From NCBI GenBank assembly GCA_022419385.1, contig JAJUBI010000002.1, positions 496,001-560,000 of the forward strand: DNA of 64,000 nt. The letters run 5' to 3'. The notes beneath the pieces are model-generated. The model was not told the origin of the DNA, made no database searches, and saw only the letters and a program-made list of their open reading frames with translations. The position numbers and the translations under genes were made by a program. Source of the stretch: Paraconiothyrium sp. Pb-2020. Taxonomy: Eukaryota; Ascomycota; Dothideomycetes; Pleosporales; Didymosphaeriaceae. Positions 10,846 to 22,199 of this stretch are shown here, in pieces; the stretch's first letter is position 1, and every line of letters begins with the position of its first letter.

Positions 10846-12630
10846 ATGCTGGGCAATTGGCCTCGTCGCCTCTTGCACGTCCCAACGATGACTTCCTGTC
10901 CATGGCAGCCTGGAGATCGATATCTGGATGCTGTTTGTCCATGATACAACGCTATTTAGTATAAATGGAGGAGATTCCGGTTGGAGGATCATGAGCAGGC
11001 GCATGTGAAAGCGCTCGAGGTCAGAGGTGTGTCATGGGCGATCCCTCGAGTGAATCCTTCCCACTTCGACACCTCGTCGTTGTCCAGAGCCTTAGATGCA
11101 GCAAGGCGTATTGGAGCGCAGGATCTAGAAAGCGATGGCCGGGTGGACTTTATCTGGATTAACATTGCCTGTATAAATCAGCGTTTTACTACAGACTCGA
11201 TGCTCGAGATCGGCCGACAAGCGAAGATCTTCAATAACGCTCAGAACCTATATATCTGGTTGAATCGCATGACTGAGGCAGAGTTGCTGAATTCCCAAAC
11301 ACTCGCACTCAAGTGGGGTCCAGATGCTTTTACACGCGACGAGCCCACAGCTAAAGAAACGTTGGAAATTGTGAAACGCTTGAAGGACGAGCCCTGGTTC
11401 TCCTCTATCTGGACGTTGCGGGGAGGTTATCTGTGCAGTGACGCCATACTCATATCCAAAAAGGCGCATCCGAGATGGCTGCCTCAGAGCTACAAATAAG
11501 AGTTTGAACAGCCACATACCAGGACCCACCAGAGATCTCGAGTGTTTACTTTGATGCACCTCGTAGATGGGCTTGGGGCTCTTTACGAAGAGTGTTCGAC
11601 TGTGTGGAAAGGGGATGAATCGGAGAGATTCCGCATACGAGAATATCTCAAGATTATTGGGTCCACAAGTCTCAACAGACGAGACGCTATGGTATTAATT
11701 GAAACGGCAAGTTTACGAAAACCGGGGAAAGAGCTTGATAGCGTATATGGTATTCAGCAGATCTTTAACGTCCGCGTGGGAAGTACCAATCTACACGCAC
11801 GACGGGGTAACTTGACCCTTGAGGACTTGTGGGATGAGCTGGGAGCGGCTCTCATGACCGCAGATCCAGTCTTGAGTCAATCATTCGTACATTCTAGCTC
11901 GACACCGCTGATTGGAAAACAATGGCGGGCTGATCGTGATTCTCTTGGGCAGGGTTTGGTGTCATGTGAGGATATGCCATGGCGTTCAAGGAAATATCAC
12001 CCGGAGTGTACCCTTGGTACGAAGCAGTATGAAGGGAAGCTATGGGGACGGTTTGGCGGTCGGGTTTGTGACTTCAAACCACTCAAAACGACATCCTCGA
12101 ATAGGTATCAAGCCCGCCGCTCGTTAGGGGAAAGCTTGTCTCAACCACCTATGTTCATGGGACTGGATGTCGGAACGGTAATCTTTGCGCGTTTAATGCC
12201 CACGATATTGATGTTTAATGAATGGAATGACTCCATTGCGACTAAATTAGCTAAGATCGATGATCCGAACATAAATTATGATTCTCCCGGTCTAGGGTCT
12301 ATTAGGGTGCTACACCTCGGATCAAACACTACGGATGAGTTATATGAGTGCCATATCGGTTTCATCATATTCCGACCTTCGAATGACAGTCCTGATTTCT
12401 GGCTTCGAATTGGACTTTGTACGTGGCTTGGGTACTTTGGTATTGATTATGGACAACCGGAAGATGTCAACATGGAAGTCTGGTCAATACGAAATCCTGA
12501 TATTGAAGGGGACAGATCGGATTCACCGCCTCAAAACCTTCATCCACGCATCGCTATAGACAGTATTTACCGCGATGAGCTTGGTGGTACGAGTGAATTT
12601 TGGAAATCTTTGAGTAGCTATTTTGGGTAG
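10846..12630 (+). pseudogene. HET-domain gene with three in-frame stops
   Basis: One frame runs from ATG 10846 to TAG at 12628-12630 (594 codons before the final stop), interrupted by TGA 10942-10944, TAG 10957-10959 and TAA 11497-11499. The start RRLLHVPTMTS, the degraded YNAI-stop-YKW (normally YNAISYTWG), RVDFIWINIACINQRF and DEPWFSSIWTLRGGYLCSDA are hallmarks of the heterokaryon incompatibility (HET) domain. The C-terminal 360 codons are open and look like the family's usual extension. No frameshift was found, so decay is by point nonsense mutation only. HET proteins trigger cell death after fusion of unlike hyphae. An intron cannot rescue the first two stops without losing the conserved core. 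A shorter product from a later start cannot be excluded. Confidence 0.8.
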
Positions 12631-13274
12631 TCGAAATGCCGAAGCTTGATGGACAGAGCTAAGGTAACTCTATCGTGATGGATAACTAACTAAGTATTCG
12701 CATAGATACAAACACTTTGTCCATCATGGTTTGATTATGATTGATGAATTCAGATTTAATGCTTGAAAATTCTGCAAGAAATGCTAGGCTGCTTATGTCG
12801 GTCCTCTGGCTATGATGCAAGTGCGTAGGCCTCAAATGGTCGTGGCTCTACATCAAAGTTGTGATATGTCAGCAGCGACCGGCAACGTTCGCTCGTAGAA
12901 GCTTAATTAAGTAATTTCAGGGGCTTTGTTTAATCCTCACTGTCCCTCTCTGCGATATACTGCCTGCCCTTGGTAGAGTATCTTCCGGAGGCGGTGCCAA
13001 ATTTCAACCCACTGCCAATACCAGCTTAAGGGCTCTGAGCTAGACTCAATTCGATGAACTGTAGGCTGTAATCTATGCAGCTTTGCACATTGCTATATAT
13101 AGAATAGGCAACGCCGTGAATTTGACATGCGGCATCGTAGGCTTGATAAAGTGTTCAACGCATTGGCGATGGATTTCGCGAATCTTTGTTTCAACCTGGT
13201 TTCGGCAGACCTTGCAATTAAGCCACAGAATGCACGGATAGACGAAAAGTTACATTAAAGTATCCGCCAGTTGG
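12631..13274. other. Intergenic, 644 bp
   Basis: Between the 3' ends of the two HET relics, which converge. No feature seen. Confidence 0.6.
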
Positions 13275-15333
13275 TTAAAACAGTTTGAGGAAAGGATACA
13301 GAAATTTCTGGATGACCGTCCAATGCGTTGCTTGGGTACTGAATTGGAAATGTCCGAGTTTAACGAAAGTAGTACTTTGAGAGGTTCCGTACACCCTTTC
13401 TATGAGCACACCATGACAGGAAACCTTTGCGCGACGCAATAAACAGATGGCATATTTCTGAGATCCTGGTCGGAAGGACCCAGGCCAGCGGCTCAGACCG
13501 ACAGCTTCGCGTACATCGTAGGCTAAAGAGCCGGTGACCCAAGCAGTAATGTCGGCTGTGACGTCTTCTGTCTTTTTGGAAGGCCAAGATGCGATAATGC
13601 CAGCCTCTGGAACTTCAACAGATCCATCTGGAAGTATCGTCCAGCTTCTAATAGACGGATGGTCTTCGCTAGACATCGGATCCACCAGACCTTCGATCAT
13701 GTAGCCCAAGTTTTTTAAGAAGGACAACATGGTTCCAATGGCCTTGACTCCTATTACTCGCATGCAGTTTTGATGATATTCCAAGCAACGCTCAATTCCG
13801 TTGCTCATTGTGGCAAAGAAAACACCACCAAGCTTGGTCTTTGCCTCCTGCACAAACTCCAAGGGGTACCGGCCCTCAACGAAGGACTCGACAGTGTCTA
13901 CTGGGTTATTCTCGACTCCAATTTTGCCGTGTACCAGTCGGTGAATCCCAGTGCCGACATAATTGCGATAGCTCGGCTTGTGTCTTTGCAATATCTCCTA
14001 TTGCCAAAGATGATGACGTCAAGCGGCGTCATCTCTAGCAAACTGTACAGCTCGGAATTTTCAATGGTGAAAATGATTTCCGGAATCCCTTTTGGAAGTG
14101 TTCGGCTAGTCCCGGCTGTTGTTCTTACCAGAGCGATGACATAGCCCAAAGAAATGGGCATACCCACATCTTCAACTCTGCAAACATTCATGTTCCAATC
14201 AAAGAGTAGCATGTCTGGCCTCAAGCAAGCTTCCTGCAGAGTCCATAAGGACGTGAACCAGCCATCCGTGGCAGATCCAATGAGGTGAACATCAGTGTCG
14301 TCTTCTTCCTCGTTCATTATCGTAGCAAGACCAGTTGTCATTTGTGCAGCCGCTTTGATCTCCGGGGGAATGAATCCGTCAGGTCCATTTCTTAGTTCCC
14401 ATACGTTGAGGGAATGACAGCTCATCCAGTTTAAAGCTGCACGTAAACCATCCCAATAAGTAACCCTATTCATCCAGACTGCTGCTGCTGCATACTCAAC
14501 TGATAGGAAGATTGACGCCTGGCGAGCGATCTCCCGCTGCTGTAGGGGAGAGCCATCCTGAGGTATACAGACTAGGTCTAGCCATACATAACGAACGACA
14601 GTAGTCGAGAGAATTGAGGGCAGGTTGATTACTTCGAAAAGGCTATTCCTCGGAACCATCCAAGGTACACCAGGTACCGCGATCTTAAATCAATTAGGCA
14701 GGTACCGCTCCTTTCACAACTTTTCATTCACACCAATCCTGATGAGAAGCCCCGGAGAACCTGGCTCATCACTCAGAGGTGCAAAGCCGATGACACATTC
14801 TGGGAGTTCTTCACGTCGAAAGGGGTGATTGAGCAGCTGTTCGCCAAGTTCGAGACAACCGAACATCCGAGTCGAGCCGATTCGTATGACCTTCAACTGC
14901 ATTTTTTTTGGCAAAGGTTGGTTACTTGAGGAGTTTGTAGAGGCGACGCTGGCACTGTCTGATCGCCCTGAGCAGCAGGTGCGACTGTTTAGCGGCTTTA
15001 CAAACAGGGATTTGCCCGAATATCACGGCTTGATGCTTGATCAGCACGTTTCACAGCCAGTTCTAGGGCGTGTGATAGATTACTTCAATAGCCTTGAAGA
15101 AATGTGTTTTGCGGTAGACGCACTACGTTGTCACTACGATCGAGATGATGGGAGCACCTTTCAGGCGAACGAACGACAAGCCAAGCCTCATCGAACTCAC
15201 GGCCTCGGGCGCTGAGAGTTGCTCTCTTAGGATCGGGCAGTAGCTCGAAAGACGCCCCTACAGTCAGATACATTGGCATAGTTTTAGCTCCGCGTAGGCT
15301 ATCGAACAATGATGGCTCTGGACACATATACAA
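13275..15333 (-). pseudogene. Second HET-domain gene, frame-disrupted
   Basis: Minus-strand coding pieces form one HET-type protein in broken frames. The 5' piece (15333-15085) reads FDSLRGAKTMPMYLTVG and VVRSPERCSHHLD. The middle piece (about 14914-14732) holds FGCLELGEQLL and PLSDEPGSPGLLIRIG, then a probable 48-nt GT-AG intron (14731-14684). The HET core (14683-13898) holds VPGVPWMVPRNS, YVWLDLVCIPQDG and TSLWTLQEACLRPD. The 3' piece, in another frame, reads VESFVEGRYPLEFV to the stop at 13275. A one-base shift near 13940 separates core from tail, and at least one shift plus stops near 15090 separates the 5' piece. No intron I could draw repairs both. Inference: a relic; sequencing error is an alternative for the 13940 shift alone. 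Family assignment is good, boundaries are approximate. Confidence 0.65.
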
Positions 15334-15711
15334 GTGGGAAAGGGTTGGCCTAATGAGATGGTCACAGATCTATATCGGCAAGGACAGGGATAGGTTGCAC
15401 TACTCACTTCCCTCTAGTCATGATTTTGATTGTATGGTGGTCTAAGGAGTGGGTTCATGCGATGTCGGAGCACTGCGTATGACTTCCTTCGGGTCGCATT
15501 TCTCCCCGCATGCTAGTCTTCTTCTATCTATCTATCATGTGTCTAGACCCTGTGTATCCATTGCCCTGCTATCTTAATCTGGGGTAAAGTGCTCAAGACG
15601 AAGAGTCACTGTACAACCTGTATCTCCAAAGATTCTTGTATATCTGACTTTATTGTGTGTCAACTTATGACTCACTATACATCTAATATCTAGTCACGCA
15701 TCTCTGGGCAT
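15334..15711. other. Intergenic, 378 bp
   Basis: Between the HET-2 relic and the FMN oxidase 3' end. No feature seen. Confidence 0.6.
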
Positions 15712-16965
15712 TTAACTGAACCAAGCATTCACGCTCTTCCAGTTCACATACTCCGGACCAATCTTCTTCAAATCGCCCACACCCAGATTCGCCGCATCAA
15801 TAGCAATCTCATGCTTCGTGATGTCAATCACTTTCTTGACTCCGTCCACACCATACACATTGCTGAGCATGAATGGTCTTCCCAGACCAACCGCCTTCAC
15901 GCCGAGCGCAAGTAGCTTCAATGCATCAGCACCATAGCGTATACCTCCGTCAGCATATACCTCAATCTGCTGGAAGATACTAGGCTCTTCTTCGTAGATT
16001 TCCAACGCAACTTCGAGCGAGGAGGGTGTAGTGTCCAGCTGACGTCCACCGTGGTTGGAGAGGTAAATCGCCTTCGCACCGTTCTTGACCGCAAGACGAG
16101 CATCGTCCACGGTCTGAATACCCTTCGGTATAATCGGCAGCGAAGTCATGTTGCTGAGCTTCTTGTACAGGTCCCACGTCAAGTAGCTGTACGAGCTGTC
16201 CGCTGATCCGACGCCGTACCGCACCGCGCGGTGTCTGTTTCCATCTGCCGCTGAGTCCACCGTCAATACAATCGCCTTCGATCCGAGCTTCTCAATTTGC
16301 TGGAACAACACTTGTGTCTCGGTAATGTTGTCGGACAGGTAGACCTGCTGGAACAAAACTTGAGAACTTTTTGCCTTCGCGGCAGCGATCTCCTCAATAG
16401 TCTTGGTTCCGAGGATAGACGCCATATAGAGGATGTCGCCGTACGCCGCGCCCTTAACAAAGTTGAGCTCGGCATCGGGATGAGCGTAGCCGCCGCGGGC
16501 ACAGGGCGCGATGAAGAAGGGGGCGGAGAAGTTGTGGCCTAGGATGGTGGTCGGGAGTGTGCTTTCGATGTTGGTGATGTCAACCAATACTTAACAAGGT
16601 AAGCTGATGTTCTATTATAATAAACAGTGGTTGCACTCACCACGCGGTCGCAGACGGAAGCGTTGGAACACTTCGAGGTTGTTCCTATATGACCACTCTC
16701 CCGCGGCTCCATTGCGGTAATACGTATAATTCTTTGGGGTCATCTTGCGGCGCGCAGCCCAGTCAAAGTCGGGCAGCCCGATGATCTGGTCCAGCGGCGG
16801 GAGAGTGCCATTGGCGGTGGAGCCAAGGACATCCTCAATCCTGGAGACGTCAGCTGTCAAACCCTCTCGTCGGTAACCGTGCGATGCTCACCCGGTATCC
16901 GGCTCGTTCAAGAACGGCCTCGCAGCGAGTGCGATAGTCGCAAACGCAAGAACAGAGCAGCGCAT
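15712..16965 (-). CDS. Secreted FMN-dependent alpha-hydroxyacid oxidase
   Basis: Three exons (16965-16892, 16840-16641, 16589-15712) give 383 aa. The family (lactate oxidase, lactate 2-monooxygenase, glycolate oxidase) oxidises L-2-hydroxy acids using FMN. Seen: the substrate/FMN-side segment TPKNYTYYRNGAAGEWSYRNN, RFRLRPRVLVDITNIE rebuilt by the second splice, the FMN-binding Lys in LPIIPKGIQ, the catalytic His in YLSNHGGRQLD, and the phosphate-binding YADGGIRYGADALK and AVGLGRPFM. The N-terminus MRCSVLAFATIALAA looks like a signal peptide, so the enzyme may be extracellular and release H2O2. There is no cytochrome b2 haem domain, which argues against an L-lactate cytochrome c reductase. The specific substrate is not determinable. 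Confidence 0.9.
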
Positions 16966-18474
16966 CGTGAAGGAATGAATGACTTGAGGTTAGAAAGTTG
17001 CGAATTGCCGATAAGTCCTACCCATTTTCCAGGTGCCTTATCACCATTATATATTCTGCTGGAATTTTAGGCAAGTGGTAGGGCCAAGCTTTCATCTTAT
17101 CCAAGCATGACCAACGTTTGAGGAAACTGCTGCAAACGGGCCTTCATCGGAGGCTCGGACTAGCCGGCGGTCGAATGTTTCTTGCATATTTGCCCAGCCA
17201 CGGGATCATTTCCGCAGTAGCAGTAGGCGGTTTCGTTTCGAGAACAACTTCCACCGTTTCGCGTTAAATGTTCGGAGGAATGCAGCGGGGCGCGCTATCG
17301 CCATTGGGCAGGTTGCGACTGGGATAGGGCAGGTTGTAGGAGAGCGCCTGATCTGATTCGACGACATGAACACCGGAACTGCCTCTATAGGCCATTGCTT
17401 CATACGGTGTCTCTCGGCGCAATTTTACAAGTATCTTGGTAGGAGACCGCGATCTCGAAAGGAAGTATGATATCATCGAGGACTTTGCAAGCATTCGTTT
17501 CGCGCGTACCACGGTTCTATCCTAGGCATACCCACTCAAATATCCAAATCCCACAACGTTGCTGAACAGCACCTTTTAAGAACTGGTCGACGTCCGAGAT
17601 CGGCTTGAATCCTGCAACTTGAATACATAAGTAGGCAGGACATATATGATCGATTTCGAGACGCGCAAATGAACAGGAACATTGGTGGAGAGCGATGGCT
17701 TCGTTGACGCCATCATGGCATGGGTGTCGCTACTATCGATGTCCGCAAATGGATTTATGCAACGAACTTAGAAGGTGGTATCCTTGCAAACGTTGCTGTG
17801 CGATGCGTAGATAAACCTACAAGGAGTAAGCAGCGGATGCAATGGGGAGGATCTCACAACGATAGATCTATCCTGTGATAACATCGATACTTCCCTAGAC
17901 GTCCGAGATCGGCTTGATTGCTGGAAGCTGAATAAAAGAGTGGCACGTGCGCTCTAATGAACGAGTACGAGAAGCGCATAACAAGTTACGATCGAGAAAT
18001 ATTAGTTAATGCTTTGTTAATGATACCTGCAGGTTTGGGGGGAGTGGCATCTCACGCCAAACAAGTATGTAGTGATATCATAATACCGTTCATTGTAGTA
18101 CGGTTCATCCCTGACTCCGCTCAGATCCGATAAGAAACATTCATCCAGACGACACTTGGCGCAACATGAAATCTTTTGGCTTGCTAATTCGACTTGAACA
18201 GCACATCCATGAGTAAGCTGATGTGCATCTGACACCTAGTCGGACGTGATCCAAGTCGTGATACTATAATGTATGGCGGGCAGTCTCATGCTTGTAACGA
18301 AAATAAGTCGCTCGAATTCGGGGTATCATAAACTACTGCTACGCTGTCAGAGAGGTCTCGCTGTTTCGGGGAGGACTGCAAACCTAAACACTTCTCTTGC
18401 ACCGGCGATCCAATGACCTCGGCGGCAATGAGACAAGCTGTGGGTATTGATGTGTTGATTCTTCATCTAGAAGA
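16966..18474. other. Long intergenic region, 1.5 kb
   Basis: Upstream of the FMN oxidase and 3' of the dynactin gene. Apart from a duplicated 20-bp block (listed separately) only short unsupported frames are visible; probably a relic-containing region. Confidence 0.5.
17589..17917 (+). repeat. Two copies of a 20-bp block with diverged flanks
   Basis: GACGTCCGAGATCGGCTTGA occurs at 17589-17608 and exactly again at 17898-17917. Similarity fades over the following 25-40 bp (ATCCTGCAACTTGAATACA versus TTGCTGGAAGCTGAATAAA). This looks like an old local duplication; no coding role seen. Confidence 0.75.
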
Positions 18475-19211
18475 TCATGTAGCCCACTTCGCAACCTGAT
18501 TCGGTACTAGCCTTTTGAACGTGTTGATCTGCATGGTGTGCAAGTTCGTCCGCATCTCTAGGACCTCAGGCCTCAATAGCAGCGTCCTTTGTTGCCTATA
18601 TTCTGTTGCACTCTGTACCACCATGTAGTCGGGAATGATCGTATTCGGCGGCAGTACGCAATGCGCGACAATAGTACAGAACTAAACACATTAGTTCTCT
18701 GGACTGAAAATGTACTTCTGCCTCCACACACCTTTCCGATCACGCAGCCTTTTCCCACATATGCCCCGACTTCGATGATACTGCCCTCTCCGACCTCGGC
18801 TGCTTCCACGACAGCCGTCGCCTCTACGGTGACATTGCGTCCTAACACGGTCCCCTCTCCGCGCGTGGAGTCGCGCACGCTTGTCCGCGATGACATGCTG
18901 GCCATGCTGTTCCTCTTGCTTTCATCTACGGTATCTCCCATGCCTACACCGATCTTTGCTCTTTCCCACAGAACGACGTTCTCACCAATGACCACAGGAG
19001 CGAGTGTACTGCTGACTTTGGCGTGCGGATGAAGTACAGCGTTCGGGCCGACGGTGATGGGCTGCGTGCCTGTGAAGCCGGCGTGTTGGGCAACAAGGAC
19101 ACTCGGGTCAATGAACAACGCGTTGTGCTTCGGAAGGATGGAGGCGCGCTTGTTCATGGCTGACGTGCGGCGCGAGGCATCGGGCCGCGAGGGCGTGGGT
19201 TGCGCAGACAT
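18475..19211 (-). CDS. Dynactin subunit 6 (p27-like, left-handed beta-helix)
   Basis: Exons 19211-18732 and 18681-18475 give 228 aa; the 50-nt intron is GT-AG and phase 0. The protein is a hexapeptide-repeat left-handed beta-helix: ITVGPNAVLHPHAKV, APVVIGENVVLWERAKIG, TVLGRNVTVEATAVVEAAEVGEGSIIEVGAYVGKGCVIGK, then after splicing FCTIVAHCVLPPNTIIPDYMV. That CxLPPNTxxPDxxVV ending is characteristic of DCTN6, which with DCTN5 caps the pointed end of the Arp1 filament in dynactin. An unusual Ser/Arg-rich loop of about 30 residues (SKRNSMASMSSRTSVRDS) interrupts the helix near residues 100-120, and the first 25 residues are also disordered-looking. These are typical sites for fungal lineage-specific insertions. 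The C-terminal helix follows with RTNLHTMQINTFKRLVPNQ. Confidence 0.88.
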
Positions 19212-19784
19212 GGTAGGAAGTACGAGGCGCGCTGGAGAAGTCGTCGAGTTTTGGTTCTTGAGCCAGCCCGCTCACGGACTGCTGAGTTTGCGAAGCAGCA
19301 CTAGGTCCATGATGGTGTTTATGGTGAATGGCATCTCACCATCTGAGCCGAGGCATCTCGCTTACTCATCTATCGATAAGAGTGCCTGCAAAGTGTACCG
19401 CGTCTGCGTCACAACAACGGTGCATTTGTGATATATATCATATTCTGTCTGGGTGAAATAAAATCTCTCTCTTTGATGCATTATCCTACCTTTTTCCAAA
19501 TCTTGGATCCCCGAGGTGTGCATTCAGAACAATTTGCGTAGACTTGGGGGCCACCACAACCGTTGTTTCCACACAAACCACAATGAAGGTGAGCTTCATA
19601 TGGGTCGGTCAAATACGAACTTGACATGAAAAATCTCTGCAACGCTCGGGCAATTCTCATATTCGTCATACGGATAGTCAAATTTACACGTAGGTAGAAA
19701 TGCGGACTTATTCATCATTCCAATTCATCCCTGAAGGTTCACACTACGCTTAGATTGACAGATTTCGTTCAATATTCATCGCTA
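19212..19784. other. Intergenic, 573 bp
   Basis: Dynactin promoter and 3' flank of the Con-6 gene. Nothing further seen. Confidence 0.6.
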
Positions 19785-20053
19785 TTATTCGCCCTGGCCT
19801 TGCTTTCCATAGAAAGCGTTCTCTCCACCAAGCTCCTTGAGTGCTTGTTTTGACTTCTCCTTCGACTCCTGACTCGTATCTATACATCTCATTAGCAGTC
19901 TCTGTGTGATGCGGTGCTAAGACACATACTTGGATTGCTGATGTTCGCCTTGTGTCCGCTGGCCTTGTTGCTGATGTCTTTGGTCGTATTGTTGATGTTC
20001 TGATCCGCCTCGGAAAGGCCCGCTGCATTGGCTTGGTGGCTAGGCTCGGCCAT
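19785..20053 (-). CDS. con-6: Conidiation-specific protein 6 (Con-6) family
   Basis: Exons 20053-19930 and 19879-19785 give a 72-aa hydrophilic protein; the 50-nt intron is GT-AG, phase 1. Spliced, it reads SNKASGHKANISNPNTSQES followed by KEKSKQALKELGG. The signature G-x-K-A-x-(I/L)-x-N-P-N-x-S, then a Lys-rich helix and LxELGG, is that of the Con-6 repeat found in conidia and stress-induced proteins. Only one repeat is present, whereas Neurospora CON-6 has two, so this is a short member. No signal peptide or membrane segment is present; it is expected in the cytosol of spores or stressed cells. The molecular function of the family is not established. Confidence 0.85.
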
Positions 20054-20390
20054 TGTTGTAGTTGTGATTTAGTATCGGCAAGTCGAAGTTGACTGATCGT
20101 GAAGTCGATGCAAGATTGGTATATGTTACTATAGCGCAGCTGTACGCGTGTCAACCCAATATATACAAGTATTCGGAAGTATGGTATGGCACATCAATGA
20201 CGCTGGTGACGTAAATCATCATCGATACGAAGCTCAAGCCTGGCAGTTGGCGGAGTTCTAGACTCAAGTGGATGGGCGATGTCATGACGATGGGTCAGCT
20301 TGGGCTTTTGCGGAGAACCTGGTACGGAGCCTAGCGTTAGTACGAAGGTATAAACAGACCATGGTGTCAAGAAGTATCAAGTGTATTGGT
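20054..20390. other. Intergenic, 337 bp
   Basis: Con-6 promoter and 3' flank of the NLR-like fragment. Nothing further seen. Confidence 0.6.
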
Positions 20391-21543
20391 CTAGACTATT
20401 GACAGTCGGCCCAAACTCTCCCCACCGTCTCTGTCCCCTTTGATATCTTTCGGCATGTCAATTGTCTTCATAGAGTCTTTCCAACATTCAAGTGTTTTAG
20501 AGTTTGTCGCAGCCGTGAAGAGTACCTTCAGCGTAAAACCACCATCTTCACGATACTCGTTGAAGGATTTGATCGTTTTCGCCATGGTCGTGATCAAACG
20601 ATTCATCTTGGATTCCCATGTTTGATCGTAGTACTCGTACCCATCAATCATAACGAAAATTACACGGTATAATCCGCCATAGTTTACCAGGACATCGCTT
20701 ATCACTTGGAGATACGTACTGAAGGAGTTGCCCAACAATCTGAAGATTGTTTCTTGCTTCAGGTACGATAAGACCGGCAAGCCATCAATGTCGCTTCGTG
20801 CCAGCAGTTGGCTGAGGATTGATTTCGCTAACGATAGCGGCGGTAACGTCTCCTCGTCGGAAGAGCTAACCGCGTGGATCCCGCAGAAGAACGTCAAGAT
20901 AAGAGTACGTTTGTACAGCTCACTAATTCTGTGACGAATGAGCGATATCAGAAACGAAAGAGGTGAGATCTTTTCCAAATCTCCATGTCCTTGGATGCAT
21001 AGCGCTTCCGATTCCTCAGACATCAACCAGGACCGGAAGTCTTCCTGGTTAATGACCCATTCCCATCGAGACCGAAATTTAAGAGATTTGGCGATGTCAG
21101 CCATTTCAACAGTCGTGACGTCTGATGTCGATTCTGATGTGTCTAGGTCCAAATGAATGGTTTGCGCTAATGAAGCTGGAGTAAAGACTTCTTCATCCAG
21201 CTTCAATATGCCCAGCATCCTAAGACGTGTGGTAGACACTGGTAGCGTCTTGTCCGCTATCTTTTGAAGTAAAAATTTCCTCTTTACTAGCAGCCACTCG
21301 AATTTCTTCCCAGTCTCTTCATGACCTTGGCTGCATTAGCGAGAATTCCTCGATAGAGTACCTCAAAGCATACTCACCTTCAGGGTCTTGGACTTTGTCG
21401 CTTAAAAGCCTATTCATGTTTTTCGAGATCGATACTACGTCCCTTGCTTCCTGGTTGCCGTGCGTGATGCCCGGAATTGCCGATCTTGAGAGTTGCTTGC
21501 ACTGCCACGACGCTCTGAACAAAGCTGATAGACCTAGTCGTTT
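20391..21543 (-). pseudogene. Truncated NLR/NACHT-like fragment
   Basis: Two joined pieces, about 21543-21378 and 21325-20391, are separated by a plausible GT-AG intron (phase 1). The segment FRASWQCKQLSR, a RSRWEWVINQEDFRSWLMSEE pre-ATPase region and a hydrophobic strand VIFVMIDGYEYYDQ resemble the N-terminal half of fungal STAND/NLR proteins (the usual Walker B is LIIDALDEC). The place of the P-loop is CIQGHGDLEKISPLS, without GKS/T, so nucleotide binding should be lost. No repeat domain follows; the frame ends in SLGRLSIV. No clear start exon was found; MRSRIYSCYQFLL at about 21640 is only a guess. It is either a decayed NLR or a short regulatory derivative. Resemblance is moderate and from recall only. 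Confidence 0.45.
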
Positions 21544-22199
21544 TCAAATGGATAAGAATCTGAACTTGTACAAAAGATATATAGTAATTTGAGTAAGAAT
21601 ACGAAGTAAGAATTGATAGCAACTATATATACGAGATCTCATGCTTCGAGGGGAGGACTCACAAGAACACCAACAAGTCACATCATAGCTACTCCGCGAT
21701 CGCTGCCCAACAGCATGTGATAAGATGCCCAAGAGAAGAAGAGTCATATAGTTGAGTAGGATGAGTCACCGAGGTGGACAGGTAAGCGAAGCTCCTGTAC
21801 TACCGACCATTACCTGAATTAGCGCCTCCGTGCAACCTCTAGTTACTGTTGCTCATTGCAGCATTTGACTGTTCAACTCCAATATGTATGTCAGAGATAG
21901 GCTAGTTTATTCATTTGAACTGTACGCTCAGGTGTTTGATGACTTTATTCGCAGCCTCGATGCTATGACCGGAGTAGACCGTGCGCCAGTGTAGATACGT
22001 CTTTGTTACGTGTATTTCGATTGATTGCGAGTATTCTAGATTTTGAACAGGCTCCCTAGGACGCGGTCTCGCGAACGTTTCAACAGTCACCTCTACGCTT
22101 CGCCTTAGGCCACAAATCTCACTTCCGCTCGTCAAAATGCAAGAATGTACACGAATAGAAGTCAGCAACGCGGATGCAGAGCAAGAGCACGGCAACAGA
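21544..22199. other. Intergenic, 656 bp
   Basis: May contain an unrecognised first exon of the NLR-like fragment (near 21600-21645). Otherwise nothing supported. Confidence 0.4.

Noticed and set aside
10932..10959. Intron removing the first two HET-1 stops
   Set aside because: Only about 28 nt, below a workable intron length; longer versions delete the conserved YNAIS core.
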